Shown: positions 52,850 to 62,047 of the stretch, piece after piece
How the letters are laid out: each line of letters opens with the position of its first letter
Position numbering within the stretch: the stretch's first letter is position 1
Assembly (NCBI RefSeq): GCF_026625885.1
Contig: NZ_CP113068.1
Location: 5,518,001-5,582,000, forward strand
DNA from: Roseateles sp. SL47
GTDB taxonomy: Bacteria > Pseudomonadota > Gammaproteobacteria > Burkholderiales > Burkholderiaceae_C
Direction of reading: 5' to 3'
Length of the DNA stretch: 64,000 bases
Made by a program: the position numbers and the translations under genes
Notes under the pieces: generated by a model
What the model saw: only the letters and a program-made list of their open reading frames with translations
Databases searched by the model: none
Told to the model about the DNA's origin: nothing

Positions 52850-54355
52850 TCAATCCTCCTGGAAGGCTTCCTCGCGCTTGTTCTTGATCGAGGGCAGCAT
52901 CACGATGATCACCATCAGCGCTGCCGCAATCAGCAGCCCGGCCGAGAGCGGACGGACCATGAAGGTGCTCCAGTCCCCGCGCGACAGCAGCAGCGCACGG
53001 CGCAGGTTCTCTTCCATCATCGGGCCCAGGATGAAGCCCAGCAACAGGGGTGCCGGTTCGCAGCTCAACTTGTAGAAGGCATAACCCACCACTGCAAAGG
53101 CGGCCGTCATGAACACATCGAAGTTGTTGTTGTTCAGCGTGTAGGTACCGATGCAGCAGAACACCACGATGGCAGGGAACAGGAATCGGTAGGGCACGGT
53201 CAGCAGCTTGATCCAGATGCCGATCAGCGGCAGGTTCAGAATCACCAGCATCAGGTTGCCGATCCACATGGACGCGATCAGCCCCCAGAAGAGTTCCGGG
53301 TTGCTGGTCATCACCTGCGGCCCCGGCTGGATGCCCTTGATGGTCATCGCCCCCACCATCAGCGCCATCACCGCATTGGGCGGGATGCCCAGGGTCAACA
53401 TCGGGATGAAGGAGGTCTGTGCGCCTGCATTGTTGGCAGACTCCGGTCCGGCCACCCCCTGAATGGCACCCTTGCCAAAGCGGCTCGGGTCCTTGGCGAC
53501 CTTCTTCTCCAGCGTGTAGGCCGCAAACGAGGCCAGCAAGGCACCGCCGCCCGGCAGCACCCCCAGCAACGAGCCCAGCGCCGTGCCGCGCAGCACGGCC
53601 GGCCACGCGTCATGGAAGTCCTGCTTGGTCGGCCACAGCCCCTTGACGCTCTTCGTGAACACCTCGCGGTGCTCCGCTGGCTGCCCCAGGTTCGCAATGA
53701 TTTCCCCGAAGCCGAAGATCCCCATGGCGATCACCACGAAGTTGATGCCGTCGGTCAGCTCAGGAATGTCAAACGAAAAACGCGGGGTGCCGGAGATCAC
53801 GTCGGTGTTGATCTGCCCCAGCAGCAGCCCGAGCACGATCATGGCGATCGCTTTGAGCAAGGACCCGGACGCCAGCACCACCGCACCGATCAGGCCCAGC
53901 ACCATCAGCGAGAAATACTCCGCCGGGCCGAACTTGAACGCCAGTTCCGTGAGCGGGGGCGCAAACGCCGCGATGATGATGGTCCCGACGCAGCCCGCAA
54001 AGAACGAGCCCAGGCCAGCCGCCGCCAAAGCAGCACCGGCGCGCCCCTGACGGGCCATCTGGTAGCCCTCAATGGCGGTCACGACCGACGACGACTCTCC
54101 AGGCACATTGATCAGGATGGCGGTGGTCGAACCGCCGTACTGCGCGCCGTAGTAAATGCCGGCCAGCATGATCAGCGCCGGTGTCGCATCCAGCGCGTAG
54201 ATGGAGGGCAGCAGCATGGCGATGGTCGCCACCGGTCCGAGGCCCGGCAACACACCGATCAGGGTGCCCAGCACGGCACCGCCAAAGGCGTACAGCAGGT
54301 TCTGGAGTGTCAGGGCCGTCTGAAAGCCCAGCATCAGATTGTTCAGCAGATCCAT
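52850..54355 (-). CDS. tctA: TctA-family permease of a tripartite tricarboxylate transporter
   Basis: 501 residues, about 12 membrane helices. Large membrane subunit of a TTT-type uptake system driven by a binding protein. Family hallmarks: GVLPGLGPVATIAMLLPSIY and YYGAQYGGSTTAILINVPGE near the N-terminus, a mirrored GVLPGGGALLASFAAYTLEK, and GPESANNAGAQTSFIPMLTL in the second half. Preceded 10 bp upstream by tctB. The periplasmic binding protein (TctC) is not in the window; in Burkholderiales many orphan TctC proteins share a few TctAB pairs. The substrate (citrate or another carboxylate) is unknown. Confidence 0.95.
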   Translation of the reverse strand: MDLLNNLMLGFQTALTLQNLLYAFGGAVLGTLIGVLPGLGPVATIAMLLPSIYALDATPALIMLAGIYYGAQYGGSTTAILINVPGESSSVVTAIEGYQMARQGRAGAALAAAGLGSFFAGCVGTIIIAAFAPPLTELAFKFGPAEYFSLMVLGLIGAVVLASGSLLKAIAMIVLGLLLGQINTDVISGTPRFSFDIPELTDGINFVVIAMGIFGFGEIIANLGQPAEHREVFTKSVKGLWPTKQDFHDAWPAVLRGTALGSLLGVLPGGGALLASFAAYTLEKKVAKDPSRFGKGAIQGVAGPESANNAGAQTSFIPMLTLGIPPNAVMALMVGAMTIKGIQPGPQVMTSNPELFWGLIASMWIGNLMLVILNLPLIGIWIKLLTVPYRFLFPAIVVFCCIGTYTLNNNNFDVFMTAAFAVVGYAFYKLSCEPAPLLLGFILGPMMEENLRRALLLSRGDWSTFMVRPLSAGLLIAAALMVIIVMLPSIKNKREEAFQED

Positions 54356-54365
54356 GCGGGGCTCC

Positions 54366-54833
54366 TCATGCGCCGATGAAGGTTGGCCACACAGGGATCA
54401 CGAGACTCAATCCCCACACAAAAATCGCCCAGCTGCCGATGGTGAGCACCACGCTGCTGAGGATGGCATCGCGCCAGTTGAACTCGTCGCTGGCCATCGA
54501 GGACATGATGATCAGCAAGGGCAGCGTGATCGCCAGCCCCAACCGGGGCAAGGCAAAGCCGAAGACCACAATCGCGGCCACCACAATCACCAGGGGCCGC
54601 CAGGCGAAGGACCCGATGGGCTGACCGCCCTCGGATTCGATCGTCAGTGCCTTGAACAGCACGGCGCCCCCCAGAATGGCCAGCAAGACGCCCAATCCGA
54701 ACGGAAAATAACCAGGCCCGGGACGGGCCGAACTGCCAAAGCTGTAGTGGACCAGAGAACCCCACGCGAACGCGACGCCAACGATCACAAACAACAGCCC
54801 TGACCAGAAGTCGCGCTGACTCTTGATCTTCAT
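54366..54833 (-). CDS. tctB: TctB-family small permease subunit
   Basis: 155 residues from ATG 54833 (MKIKSQRDFW), with GAGG eight bases upstream; an earlier in-frame ATG at 54926 has no support. Four membrane helices: FWSGLLFVIVGVAFAWGS, PGYFPFGLGVLLAILGGAVL, PLVIVVAAIVVFGFALPRLG and the last one near ILSSVVLTIGSWAIFVWGL. The G-PGYFP motif after the first helix is typical of the family. It forms the small membrane subunit with TctA, and the two genes are 10 bp apart. Confidence 0.92.
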   Translation of the reverse strand: MKIKSQRDFWSGLLFVIVGVAFAWGSLVHYSFGSSARPGPGYFPFGLGVLLAILGGAVLFKALTIESEGGQPIGSFAWRPLVIVVAAIVVFGFALPRLGLAITLPLLIIMSSMASDEFNWRDAILSSVVLTIGSWAIFVWGLSLVIPVWPTFIGA

Positions 54834-54971
54834 CGAGGCTACCTCTAGAGGCTTGAATGGCGGCGATTCTAGGGAGCGGCAGCCCCCTGCCCTCTGTGGT
54901 TTCCACGTAAAACGCCGGCAGGGCATTCCCTGGGGCGTCTCAGGGGGCAGTTATCGCGTCCTTGTGTGACT

Positions 54972-56771
54972 TCAGCCCTGGTTTTCCCAGGTCGGTGTGC
55001 TGCGAAGCACTTCGTCCAGGGTGGTCAGCCCTTCCGCCACCTTCATGGCGCCGCCCAGACGCAGCGGCCGCAGCCCCTCCTGCACCGCCTGTCGGCGCAG
55101 GGCCGTCATGTCGGTATGGGGGTGCAGATGCTTGCGCACGCTGTCGGAGAGCATCAGCAGCTCATACAAGCCTGCGCGCCCCCGGAAGCCGGTGTTGCGG
55201 CAGTCCAGGCAGCCCACCGGCTTGTAAGACTTCACCCCGCCGCTGAGGCGCCAGGGTTTGAGCGTTTCGTTCAGGGTCTCCACGGTGACGTCCGGATCCG
55301 GTGCCTTGCAGCTGGGGCAGAGTGTGCGCACCAGCCGCTGCGCCAGGACGCCGATGACGGTGGCGTCGATCAGATAGTTGGGCACGCCCAGGTCGGTCAG
55401 CCGGGTGATGGCCGACACCGAATCGTTGGTGTGCAGGGTGGAGAACACCAGATGGCCGGTCAGCGACGCCTGAATCGCCATTTCGGCGGTTTCCAGATCG
55501 CGGATTTCGCCCACCATGATGATGTCCGGGTCCTGGCGCATCAGGGCACGCAGCCCTTCTGCAAAGCCGAAGTCGATCGAGGCCAGCACTTGCGACTGAT
55601 TGAATGCGGGTTCGATCATTTCGATCGGGTCTTCCACCGTGCAGACGTTCACCTCATCCGTGGCCAGCCGCTTGAGGGTGGAATAGAGCGTGGAGGTCTT
55701 GCCGGAGCCGGTCGGACCGGTCACCAGGATGATGCCGTGGGGACGGGCGGTCAGGCGGGTCCAGCGGTCGGCATCATGGGTGGAGAAGCCCAATTGCGCC
55801 AGGTCCTTGACGGCGGTGTCCGGATCAAAAATCCGCATCACCATCTTTTCACCAAAGGCGGTCGGCAGCGTGGACAGCCGCATTTCCACCTCTTCACCGG
55901 CAGGATTGCGGGTCTTGATCCGCCCATCCAGCGGCCGGCGCTTTTCCACCACGTCCATGCGCCCCAGCAGCTTGATCCGGGCGGTCATGGCCGCCATCAC
56001 CGACGGTGGCAGTTGGTAGACGGTATGCAGCACCCCGTCGATACGGAAGCGGATGGCCCCCATCTCCCGGCGTGGCTCCAGATGGATGTCCGAAGCGCGC
56101 TGGTCAAAGGCGTATTGCCAGAGCCAGTCCACCACCTGCACCACGCCCTGGTCGTTGGCATCGAGCTGGCGATTGCTGCGGCCCAGTTCCACCAGTTGTT
56201 CAAAGCTGGCGGTCTGGCTCACCTCCCCGCTCTTGGAGGCCGCGCGGACCGACCGGGCCAGGGTGAAGAACTCCGTCGTAAAGCGGCTGATCTCTTGCGG
56301 GTTGGACAGCACCAGCTTCACCCGCTTGCGGGTGTGCGATTCAATCTGCGGCACCCAGGCCACGTCCAGCGGCTCGGCAGTGGCCACCGTCACCTCGGTC
56401 AGCCCCACCTGGATGGGCAGGCAGCGCCGCGCTTCCGCATAGTTGGCGGACATCACGTCCGCCACACGGCCCACATCCACCTTGAGCGGGTCGATGCGCA
56501 TGTAAGGCAGCTTCAGCCGAGCCGCGAGCCATTCGGTCATGGCCTCGATGTCGAGCACGCGTCCGGAGTCCTGCCGGGTCAGCCCCGCATTGCCCAGCCG
56601 CACCAGTGGATGCAGGGCGCTGTTACCGGCCGCAAAGCGGGTCTCGGTCTGCTGGGCTTTTTCGGCGTCGATCACACCGTCTTCGACCAGCCACTTCAAC
56701 AGCGAGCGCCATTCCAGCTTGCCGCCGGGAGGGGTGGCGGCCTCCGGGGCCTTGGGGCTTGAGGTCTTCAT
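54972..56771 (-). CDS. GspE/PilB-family secretion ATPase
   Basis: 599 residues. Hexameric ATPase that powers type II secretion or type IV pilus assembly at the inner membrane. The N-terminal MshEN/GspE-N region (about 20-170) is followed by the ATPase core: RASDIHLEPRREMGAIRFRI, Walker A VTGPTGSGKTSTLYSTLKRL, Asp box VEDPIEMIEP, Walker B ALMRQDPDIIMVGEIRDLET and His box LVFSTLHTNDS. A zinc-binding CPSC ... CLDC module near 500-530 is present, as in GspE and PilB. It is not beside other gsp or pil genes here, so which machine it serves is open. It ends 138 bp from tctB and starts 3 bp after the next gene's stop codon. Confidence 0.92.
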   Translation of the reverse strand: MKTSSPKAPEAATPPGGKLEWRSLLKWLVEDGVIDAEKAQQTETRFAAGNSALHPLVRLGNAGLTRQDSGRVLDIEAMTEWLAARLKLPYMRIDPLKVDVGRVADVMSANYAEARRCLPIQVGLTEVTVATAEPLDVAWVPQIESHTRKRVKLVLSNPQEISRFTTEFFTLARSVRAASKSGEVSQTASFEQLVELGRSNRQLDANDQGVVQVVDWLWQYAFDQRASDIHLEPRREMGAIRFRIDGVLHTVYQLPPSVMAAMTARIKLLGRMDVVEKRRPLDGRIKTRNPAGEEVEMRLSTLPTAFGEKMVMRIFDPDTAVKDLAQLGFSTHDADRWTRLTARPHGIILVTGPTGSGKTSTLYSTLKRLATDEVNVCTVEDPIEMIEPAFNQSQVLASIDFGFAEGLRALMRQDPDIIMVGEIRDLETAEMAIQASLTGHLVFSTLHTNDSVSAITRLTDLGVPNYLIDATVIGVLAQRLVRTLCPSCKAPDPDVTVETLNETLKPWRLSGGVKSYKPVGCLDCRNTGFRGRAGLYELLMLSDSVRKHLHPHTDMTALRRQAVQEGLRPLRLGGAMKVAEGLTTLDEVLRSTPTWENQG

Positions 56772-56774
56772 GGC

Positions 56775-57566
56775 TTATTCGCGGATCTGGTTGATGATGT
56801 TCACCGGCAGCGGGCGCACCAGCTTCAGCCATTTCGGGGCTGGCAGCTCGAAGCGGTCCTCGATGAACGCGGCGCGGCGCTCCAGGGTCTCGCGGTCGGG
56901 CACCTCCACGCCGCGGGCGGCCACCACGATGGTGTTGCCTTCACGGGTGGGTGTCAGGTGCCAGACCTGATCAGAGCCAAAGGCCGTGGCAATGCGGGCA
57001 GCGCTGCGAGTGAAGCTGGCGCTGCGCCCAAACAGATTGACCACCATCAGGCCGCCATCCGCCAGCACGGCGCGGCAGTTGTTGTAGAACTGCTGGTCGT
57101 CCAGCACCGGCGCGGCCGCCTCGTGGTCGTACAAGTCCACATGCAGCACCTGTGCCGTGCCCCAGTGCGTGGCATCGGCCACCCAGGTGCCGGCGTCCTG
57201 GTTGACCACCTGGAAGCGATCGTCATCGTCCGGCAGGTGGAACCAATGGCGGCAGGCGCTGATCACCGTCGGGTTGATCTCCACGGCCGTGGTCTTCATC
57301 TTCAACTGCCGACGGCAGAAGCGGCTCAGGGCCCCGGCCCCCAGGCCCAGTTGCACGGCACGCCCGGTGGTCACCTCGGCCGATTCGCGCCACAGCATCC
57401 AGGCCATCATCCGCTGGACATATTCCAGCTCGAGTTTGTCGGGCTTCTTCACCCGCATGGCCCCCTGCACCCAGATGGAATCCAGGTGCAGATAACGGAC
57501 CCCGTCGAATTCGCTCAGCGTGGCCTCGACCCAGCTTGTCTTGTTCTTGTCCCGCTTGTTGCCCAC
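56775..57566 (-). CDS. Spermidine synthase-like methyltransferase-fold protein
   Basis: 263 residues from GTG 57566 (AGGA seven bases upstream); another GTG at 57614 would add 16 residues. Rossmann fold with the nucleotide loop VQLGLGAGALSRFCRR, then MKTTAVEINPTVISACRHWF, the acidic DDDDRFQVVNQDAGTWVAD and LHVDLYDHEAAAPVLDDQQF. The wording matches the 'spermine/spermidine synthase' family proteins of beta-proteobacteria, which lack part of the polyamine site and may have another substrate. It sits just upstream of the secretion ATPase gene (3 bp), suggesting one transcript without an obvious functional link. Confidence 0.75.
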   Translation of the reverse strand: MGNKRDKNKTSWVEATLSEFDGVRYLHLDSIWVQGAMRVKKPDKLELEYVQRMMAWMLWRESAEVTTGRAVQLGLGAGALSRFCRRQLKMKTTAVEINPTVISACRHWFHLPDDDDRFQVVNQDAGTWVADATHWGTAQVLHVDLYDHEAAAPVLDDQQFYNNCRAVLADGGLMVVNLFGRSASFTRSAARIATAFGSDQVWHLTPTREGNTIVVAARGVEVPDRETLERRAAFIEDRFELPAPKWLKLVRPLPVNIINQIRE

Positions 57567-57620
57567 TGCGTCATCCTGATGAGAGGTGCCCTGGTGACGA
57601 CGCCTCCGTGTCACCGCGGG

Positions 57621-58130
57621 TCACTGTTGAATCCCGGACCTTTCACCAGCCGCCCTCAGCGCCTGCCAGGCCCGCAACTTCTCATCGTAGGGCATCGTGT
57701 GGGCGGGGCTGGATGAAGGAAGCACCAGAACCCGGTAAAGCTTTGCAAGCTCACCCAACTGTCGGTGACCCAGACGGCCGGCCGTGCCGCCGTTGAAGCC
57801 AATCACCTGCAGATCGGGCAGTTGCTGGAGCAGGTGCGCCAGGTCGCTGGCCTCCGGGTCGCGGATGGCGCTGTCCAGGCTGCCCTGGCGCTCGGTCTCG
57901 GTGATCACGTCCCAGAGCGCGATGCGATGCCGGCGCAGGGCGTCCAGACGCTCCGCATATGGCAGGGCCGCCAGATCCACGCCCCGGACGTCACCCAACA
58001 GGCGCCAGAACTGGTTGCGCGGATGACCGTAATACTGCTGGGCCTTCAGCGAGGCCAGCCCCGGGAAGCTGCCCAGCAGCAGCCACTGCGCATCCGGGGC
58101 ATACACCGGTGGGAGCCCTTGCCAGCGCAT
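57621..58130 (-). CDS. DNA-deoxyinosine glycosylase (UDG superfamily)
   Basis: 169 residues from ATG 58130, which overlaps the tatD stop (TGATG). It excises deaminated bases. UDG-superfamily motif 1 reads LLLGSFPGLASLKAQQYYGH followed by PRNQFWRLLG, and motif 2 is LPSSSPAHTMPYDEKLRAW. This matches the hypoxanthine-DNA glycosylase (HDG, family 6) type rather than MUG or UNG. A longer frame starting at 58235 would add residues translated from inside tatD and is rejected. Translational coupling to tatD, a 3'-5' nuclease family in E. coli, groups two DNA-maintenance functions. Confidence 0.87.
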   Translation of the reverse strand: MRWQGLPPVYAPDAQWLLLGSFPGLASLKAQQYYGHPRNQFWRLLGDVRGVDLAALPYAERLDALRRHRIALWDVITETERQGSLDSAIRDPEASDLAHLLQQLPDLQVIGFNGGTAGRLGHRQLGELAKLYRVLVLPSSSPAHTMPYDEKLRAWQALRAAGERSGIQQ

Positions 58131-58978
58131 CAAGCCCCAGAGCCAGGCGCGCCCGCCGCGTGCAGCGCCTTCAGTCGCGGCAGAGCCGCCAGCGCATTCG
58201 CCTGGGTGATGCGCGCGGCCTGCTCTGCGCTCCATCCCCGCAGGGCCGCCAGATCCGCGCCGATGCGGGGCAATTCACCGGGCTCGTTGCGCATGGTGGC
58301 ACCCGCAGCCCGCTCCTCGGCGGTCTTGTAGAGCCAGTGCGGGGGAATGTCCGGTGCATCGGTTTCGGTCACCAGCGCGGTGTCCGGGAGTTCGCTGGCC
58401 AGGCGGCGGATCTGCAAGGAGCGGTCGAAGGTGAGTGTGCCGCCAAATCCCAGGCGGAACCCCAGCGCCAGGAAGGCATCGGCCTGCTGACGGCTGCCGT
58501 TGAACGCATGGCCGATGCCGCCGGTGGTCAGCCCCGTGCGCCGCAGTCCCGCCAGCAACTGGTCCGCGCTGCGACGCACATGCAGAATCACCGGCAGCCC
58601 GTGACGGCGGGCCAGCTTGAGCTGCTCCCTGTAGAAATGCTGCTGCCGTGCCGGGTCCAGCATGCTGACGAAGAAGTCCAGCCCGATTTCACCGATGGCC
58701 ACCAGGCGCGGATCGTCCCGGTGGGTGGTCAGCGCCAGATCCAGCACCTGCAGGTCCTCATCGGAGGCCTGCATCACATACAGCGGATGGATGCCGAGTG
58801 CATAAGCAAAGCCATGCGCATGGGCCAGCCGCCGCACGGTGTCGAAGTTCTGCACCGATACGGCCGGGATCACCACCTGGCTCACACCCGCCGCCCGCGC
58901 CCGCGCCACGACCGCGTCGCGGTCGGGGTCGAACTCGCCCGCGTCGAGATGGCAATGGGTGTCAATCCACATGGGCAA
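58130..58978 (-). CDS. tatD: TatD-family metal-dependent DNase
   Basis: 282 residues, amidohydrolase-type TIM barrel. Metal ligands: MWIDTHCHLDAGEFDPDRD (H-x-H), AIGEIGLDFF (Glu), PVILHVRRSADQLL (His), GGIGHAFNGSR (His) and LVTETDAPDIPPHW (Asp). E. coli TatD and its relatives are 3'-5' exonucleases on damaged DNA; YcfH/YjjV paralogues are similar and cannot be told apart here. The Ala/Gly-rich C-terminus ends GAPGSGA. The gene overlaps the glycosylase start by one base and follows purU by 15 bp. Confidence 0.93.
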   Translation of the reverse strand: MPMWIDTHCHLDAGEFDPDRDAVVARARAAGVSQVVIPAVSVQNFDTVRRLAHAHGFAYALGIHPLYVMQASDEDLQVLDLALTTHRDDPRLVAIGEIGLDFFVSMLDPARQQHFYREQLKLARRHGLPVILHVRRSADQLLAGLRRTGLTTGGIGHAFNGSRQQADAFLALGFRLGFGGTLTFDRSLQIRRLASELPDTALVTETDAPDIPPHWLYKTAEERAAGATMRNEPGELPRIGADLAALRGWSAEQAARITQANALAALPRLKALHAAGAPGSGA

Positions 58979-58993
58979 GCGGCCCGCAGGCCA

Positions 58994-59896
58994 TCAGCGG
59001 AACACCACGGTGCGGTGCCCGTTGAGCAGCACGCGATGCTCGGCATGCCACTGGATGGCTCGTGCCAGCGTGACGCATTCCACGTCACGGCCGATGGCCA
59101 CCAGTTGGTCCGGCGTCATGCTGTGGTCGATGCGGGCCACGTCCTGCTCGATGATCGGGCCTTCATCCAGGTCGGACGTCACATAGTGCGCGGTTGCCCC
59201 AATCAGCTTCACGCCACGCTCATGCGCCTGGTGATAGGGCCGCGCGCCCTTGAAGCTGGGCAGGAAGCTGTGATGGATGTTGATGGCCCGCCCTTCCAGG
59301 TAGCGGCACATCTGCGGCGAGAGAATCTGCATGTAGCGAGCCAGCACCACCAGGTCGATCTGTTGCTCCTCGATCACCTCCTGGATGCGACGCTCCTGCG
59401 CCAGCTTCTGCTCGTCACTGGCCTGCAGTAGCGGGAAGTGATGGAAGGGAATGTCGTGCGAGGCGGCCAGTTGATAGAAGTCCCGGTGGTTGGACACGAT
59501 GGCCGGAATCTCGATGGCGAGATGCCCGGTCTGCACCCGGAACAACAGGTCGTTGAGGCAGTGGCCCAGCTTGGACACCAGCAGCAGCACCCGCGTCTTG
59601 CGCTGGGCATCCACCAGCTCCCAGTCCATCTGCAGCCGTTGGGCCAGCGGCTGGAAAACGGTGCGCAGCGCCTCCACCGGGCGTGCTTGCGCGCATTCAA
59701 ACTCGATGCGCATGAAGAAGCGGTGGTGATCGGCATCCCCGTGCTGGGCGGACGTCAGGATATTGCCCCCCTGGGCCAGCAGCTCACCGGTCACAGCATG
59801 CACGATGCCCGCCTGGTCGGGGCAACTGAGCTTGAGGATGAAGCGGCGCGAGGCCGTGGAGGCGCCTGCAGACATGGATGCGGATCGGGTCGTCAT
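58994..59896 (-). CDS. purU: Formyltetrahydrofolate deformylase
   Basis: 300 residues from ATG 59896 (MTTRSASMSAG); an ATG 12 bases upstream is possible. It releases formate from 10-formyl-THF, supplying purine synthesis and balancing one-carbon pools. N-terminal ACT domain (RRFILKLSCPDQAGIVHAVT, about 18-95) and C-terminal formyltransferase-like domain with RVLLLVSKLGHCLNDLLFR, the catalytic Asn-His in INIHHSFLPSFKGARPYHQA, and the Asp in ATAHYVTSDLDEGPIIEQD. In E. coli the ACT domain senses methionine and glycine. It is probably first in a purU-tatD-glycosylase run. Confidence 0.95.
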   Translation of the reverse strand: MTTRSASMSAGASTASRRFILKLSCPDQAGIVHAVTGELLAQGGNILTSAQHGDADHHRFFMRIEFECAQARPVEALRTVFQPLAQRLQMDWELVDAQRKTRVLLLVSKLGHCLNDLLFRVQTGHLAIEIPAIVSNHRDFYQLAASHDIPFHHFPLLQASDEQKLAQERRIQEVIEEQQIDLVVLARYMQILSPQMCRYLEGRAINIHHSFLPSFKGARPYHQAHERGVKLIGATAHYVTSDLDEGPIIEQDVARIDHSMTPDQLVAIGRDVECVTLARAIQWHAEHRVLLNGHRTVVFR

Positions 59897-60004
59897 GATG
59901 GGCCCCATGGTAATTCACGGGGTTGGCGTCTGCGGTCGGCGTCCCCGACGCCCGCCTCGCCATGCGCGAAGCGAGCCTGGCGGGGCGGTGAACGCTGGCG
60001 CCGC

Positions 60005-60721
60005 TCAGCCCAGGATCTGCAACACGCCGCCCACCAGCCGGCGTTGATGCTGGCAACGCTTCGCCAGGTCCTGATCGTGGGTGACCATGACAAATGCGGT
60101 GCCCTGCTCCCGGGCCAATTCCAGCATCAGGTCAAAGACGGTACCAGCGGTGGTGCGGTCCAGATTGCCGGTGGGTTCATCCGCCAGCACACAGGCCGGA
60201 CGGGTGACCAGGGCGCGGGCAATGGCCACCCGTTGCCGCTCGCCCCCGGAGAGTTCCCCGGGCCGGTGCGCCCCCCGCGCACCCAGGCCCACCCGGGCCA
60301 GCACGGCGGCGGCTTGCTCGCGGGCCTGCTCGGTGGGCACACGGCGGATGCGCAGCGGCATGGCCACGTTGTCCAGCGCGCTGAATTCCGGCAGCAGATG
60401 GTGGAACTGATAGATGAATCCCAGATGCTGATTGCGCCACTGCCCGCGGGCCGCTTCGCCCAGCGTGGACAGTTCACGCCCCATCAACATCACCCGGCCG
60501 GTGCTGGGCTTGTCCAGCCCCCCCAGCAGATGCAGCAAGGTGCTCTTGCCAGAGCCGGAGGCGCCCAGCACGGCCATGGTTTCGCCCGCTTGCACCGTCA
60601 GATCCACGCCCTGGAACACCTGCACATCCAGCGGGCCTTCCACAAAGCGCTTGCCCAGGCCCAGGCCCTGCAGCACCGGGCCCGGCTGCCCGGCGCCCGG
60701 CTTCATCGAGGTGTCACTCAT
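60005..60721 (-). CDS. lolD: Lipoprotein-releasing system ATPase LolD
   Basis: 238 residues from ATG 60721, which overlaps the permease stop by 8 bp. ABC ATPase that powers release of lipoproteins from the inner membrane. Walker [21 protein letters not shown], the Lol-type [20 protein letters not shown], signature [20 protein letters not shown], Walker [13 protein letters not shown] and switch His [11 protein letters not shown]. The first 20 residues ([19 protein letters not shown]) are a small extension. Forms LolCDE with the neighbouring permease. Confidence 0.95.
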   Translation of the reverse strand: MSDTSMKPGAGQPGPVLQGLGLGKRFVEGPLDVQVFQGVDLTVQAGETMAVLGASGSGKSTLLHLLGGLDKPSTGRVMLMGRELSTLGEAARGQWRNQHLGFIYQFHHLLPEFSALDNVAMPLRIRRVPTEQAREQAAAVLARVGLGARGAHRPGELSGGERQRVAIARALVTRPACVLADEPTGNLDRTTAGTVFDLMLELAREQGTAFVMVTHDQDLAKRCQHQRRLVGGVLQILG

Positions 60722-61973
60722 AACGCAGAGCCTCCGCCGGTTGCACGCGGCTGGCGCGCCAGCTCGGATAGAGCGTCGCCACAAAGGACAGGATCAGGGA
60801 GGTCACGGTCACGGGAATGATGTCGCCCCACTGCGGATCGCTGGGCATGTGGCTGATCAGATAGATGCTGGCCGGCAGGAAGGTGGTGTGCAGCACCCGC
60901 TCGATGAAGGGCACGATCACATCCAGGTTGTGCGCCACCAGCAGGCCCAGGCCCAGGCCGGACAAGGTGCCGATCACCCCGGCCAGTGCGCCCTGGATCA
61001 TGAAGATGCCCATCACCGACCGAGGGCTGGCGCCGAGCGTACGCAAGATGGCGATATCCGCCTGCTTGTCGGTCACCGTCATCACCAGCGTGGAGACCAG
61101 ATTGAAGGCGGCCACCGCCACGATCAGCGTGAGGATGATGCCCATCAGCCGCTTTTCCACCTGCACGGCGTCAAACCAGTTGGCATTGGTGCGGGTCCAG
61201 TCCCGCACGAGGATGTCCCGCGAGAAGCGCTGCTGCAGTTCCTGGCCCACCGCTCGAGCCTGCTGCACATCGCTCAGACGCAATTGCACGCCGCTGGGGC
61301 CGCCGGTGCGGAACAGCTTGGCGGCATCGTCCACATGGACCAGCGCCAGACCGCTGTCGTATTCATAGTGGCCTGCGGAAAACACGCCCACCACATTGAA
61401 TTGCTTGTAGCGCGGCACCACGCCCGCCGGGGTGAGCTGGCCGCTGGGAGCCACCAGGGTGATCTTGTCACCGGCCTGCACGCCCAGTTGGCGAGCCAGC
61501 TCCACGCCCAGGATCATGTTCCATTCGCCGGCCCTGAGGCGCTGCAGCAGGCCGTCCTTGGCCAGCGATGCCGCCATGGGTGTCACTGCAGGCTCCAGCG
61601 CCGGATCGATGCCGCGCACGATGGCGCCGCGCATGTCTTCGCCCCGGGCAATCAGCGCCTGGGAACTGACAAACGGCGCAGCGCCCACCACCTGCGGGTT
61701 CTCCTTGGCCTTGTTGGCCACGGCCTGCCAGTCGGGGAGGGCTTCACCGGTGTCGTTGAGCAGCTCCACATGGGAGACCACCGACAGCATCCGGTCCCGC
61801 ACTTCCTTCTGGAAGCCGTTCATCACCGACAGCACGATGATCAGCGCCGCCACCCCCAGGGCGATGCCGAACATCGACACCCCGGAGATGAAGGAGATGA
61901 AGCGATTGCGCCGCCCCCCGCGGCCGGCCCGTGTGTAGCGCCAGCCGACCTGCAATTCATAAGGCCAATTCAT
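60714..61973 (-). CDS. lolC: Lipoprotein-releasing permease LolC/LolE
   Basis: 419 residues. One helix near 25-50 ([20 protein letters not shown]) comes first. A periplasmic domain (about 55-270) follows, where the outer-membrane lipoprotein is held. Three C-terminal FtsX helices carry [20 protein letters not shown]. The start [20 protein letters not shown] is the family signature. Only one permease is encoded next to lolD, so the organism may use a LolF-like or homodimeric C/E subunit rather than separate LolC and LolE. A second copy could lie elsewhere. The C-terminus reads [15 protein letters not shown]. Confidence 0.93.
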   Translation of the reverse strand: MNWPYELQVGWRYTRAGRGGRRNRFISFISGVSMFGIALGVAALIIVLSVMNGFQKEVRDRMLSVVSHVELLNDTGEALPDWQAVANKAKENPQVVGAAPFVSSQALIARGEDMRGAIVRGIDPALEPAVTPMAASLAKDGLLQRLRAGEWNMILGVELARQLGVQAGDKITLVAPSGQLTPAGVVPRYKQFNVVGVFSAGHYEYDSGLALVHVDDAAKLFRTGGPSGVQLRLSDVQQARAVGQELQQRFSRDILVRDWTRTNANWFDAVQVEKRLMGIILTLIVAVAAFNLVSTLVMTVTDKQADIAILRTLGASPRSVMGIFMIQGALAGVIGTLSGLGLGLLVAHNLDVIVPFIERVLHTTFLPASIYLISHMPSDPQWGDIIPVTVTSLILSFVATLYPSWRASRVQPAEALRYE

Positions 61974-62047
61974 AGGGCGAGAATGCTAACAGTGGGGATC
62001 ACGCGGGACGGGCTGCCTGCGAGGGTTCGGTTCATCAGTGCGGTTCA

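Noticed and set aside
58131..58235. 35-residue N-terminal extension of the deoxyinosine glycosylase
   Set aside because: It lies inside the tatD coding sequence and has no similarity to the UDG fold; the ATG in TGATG is a better start.
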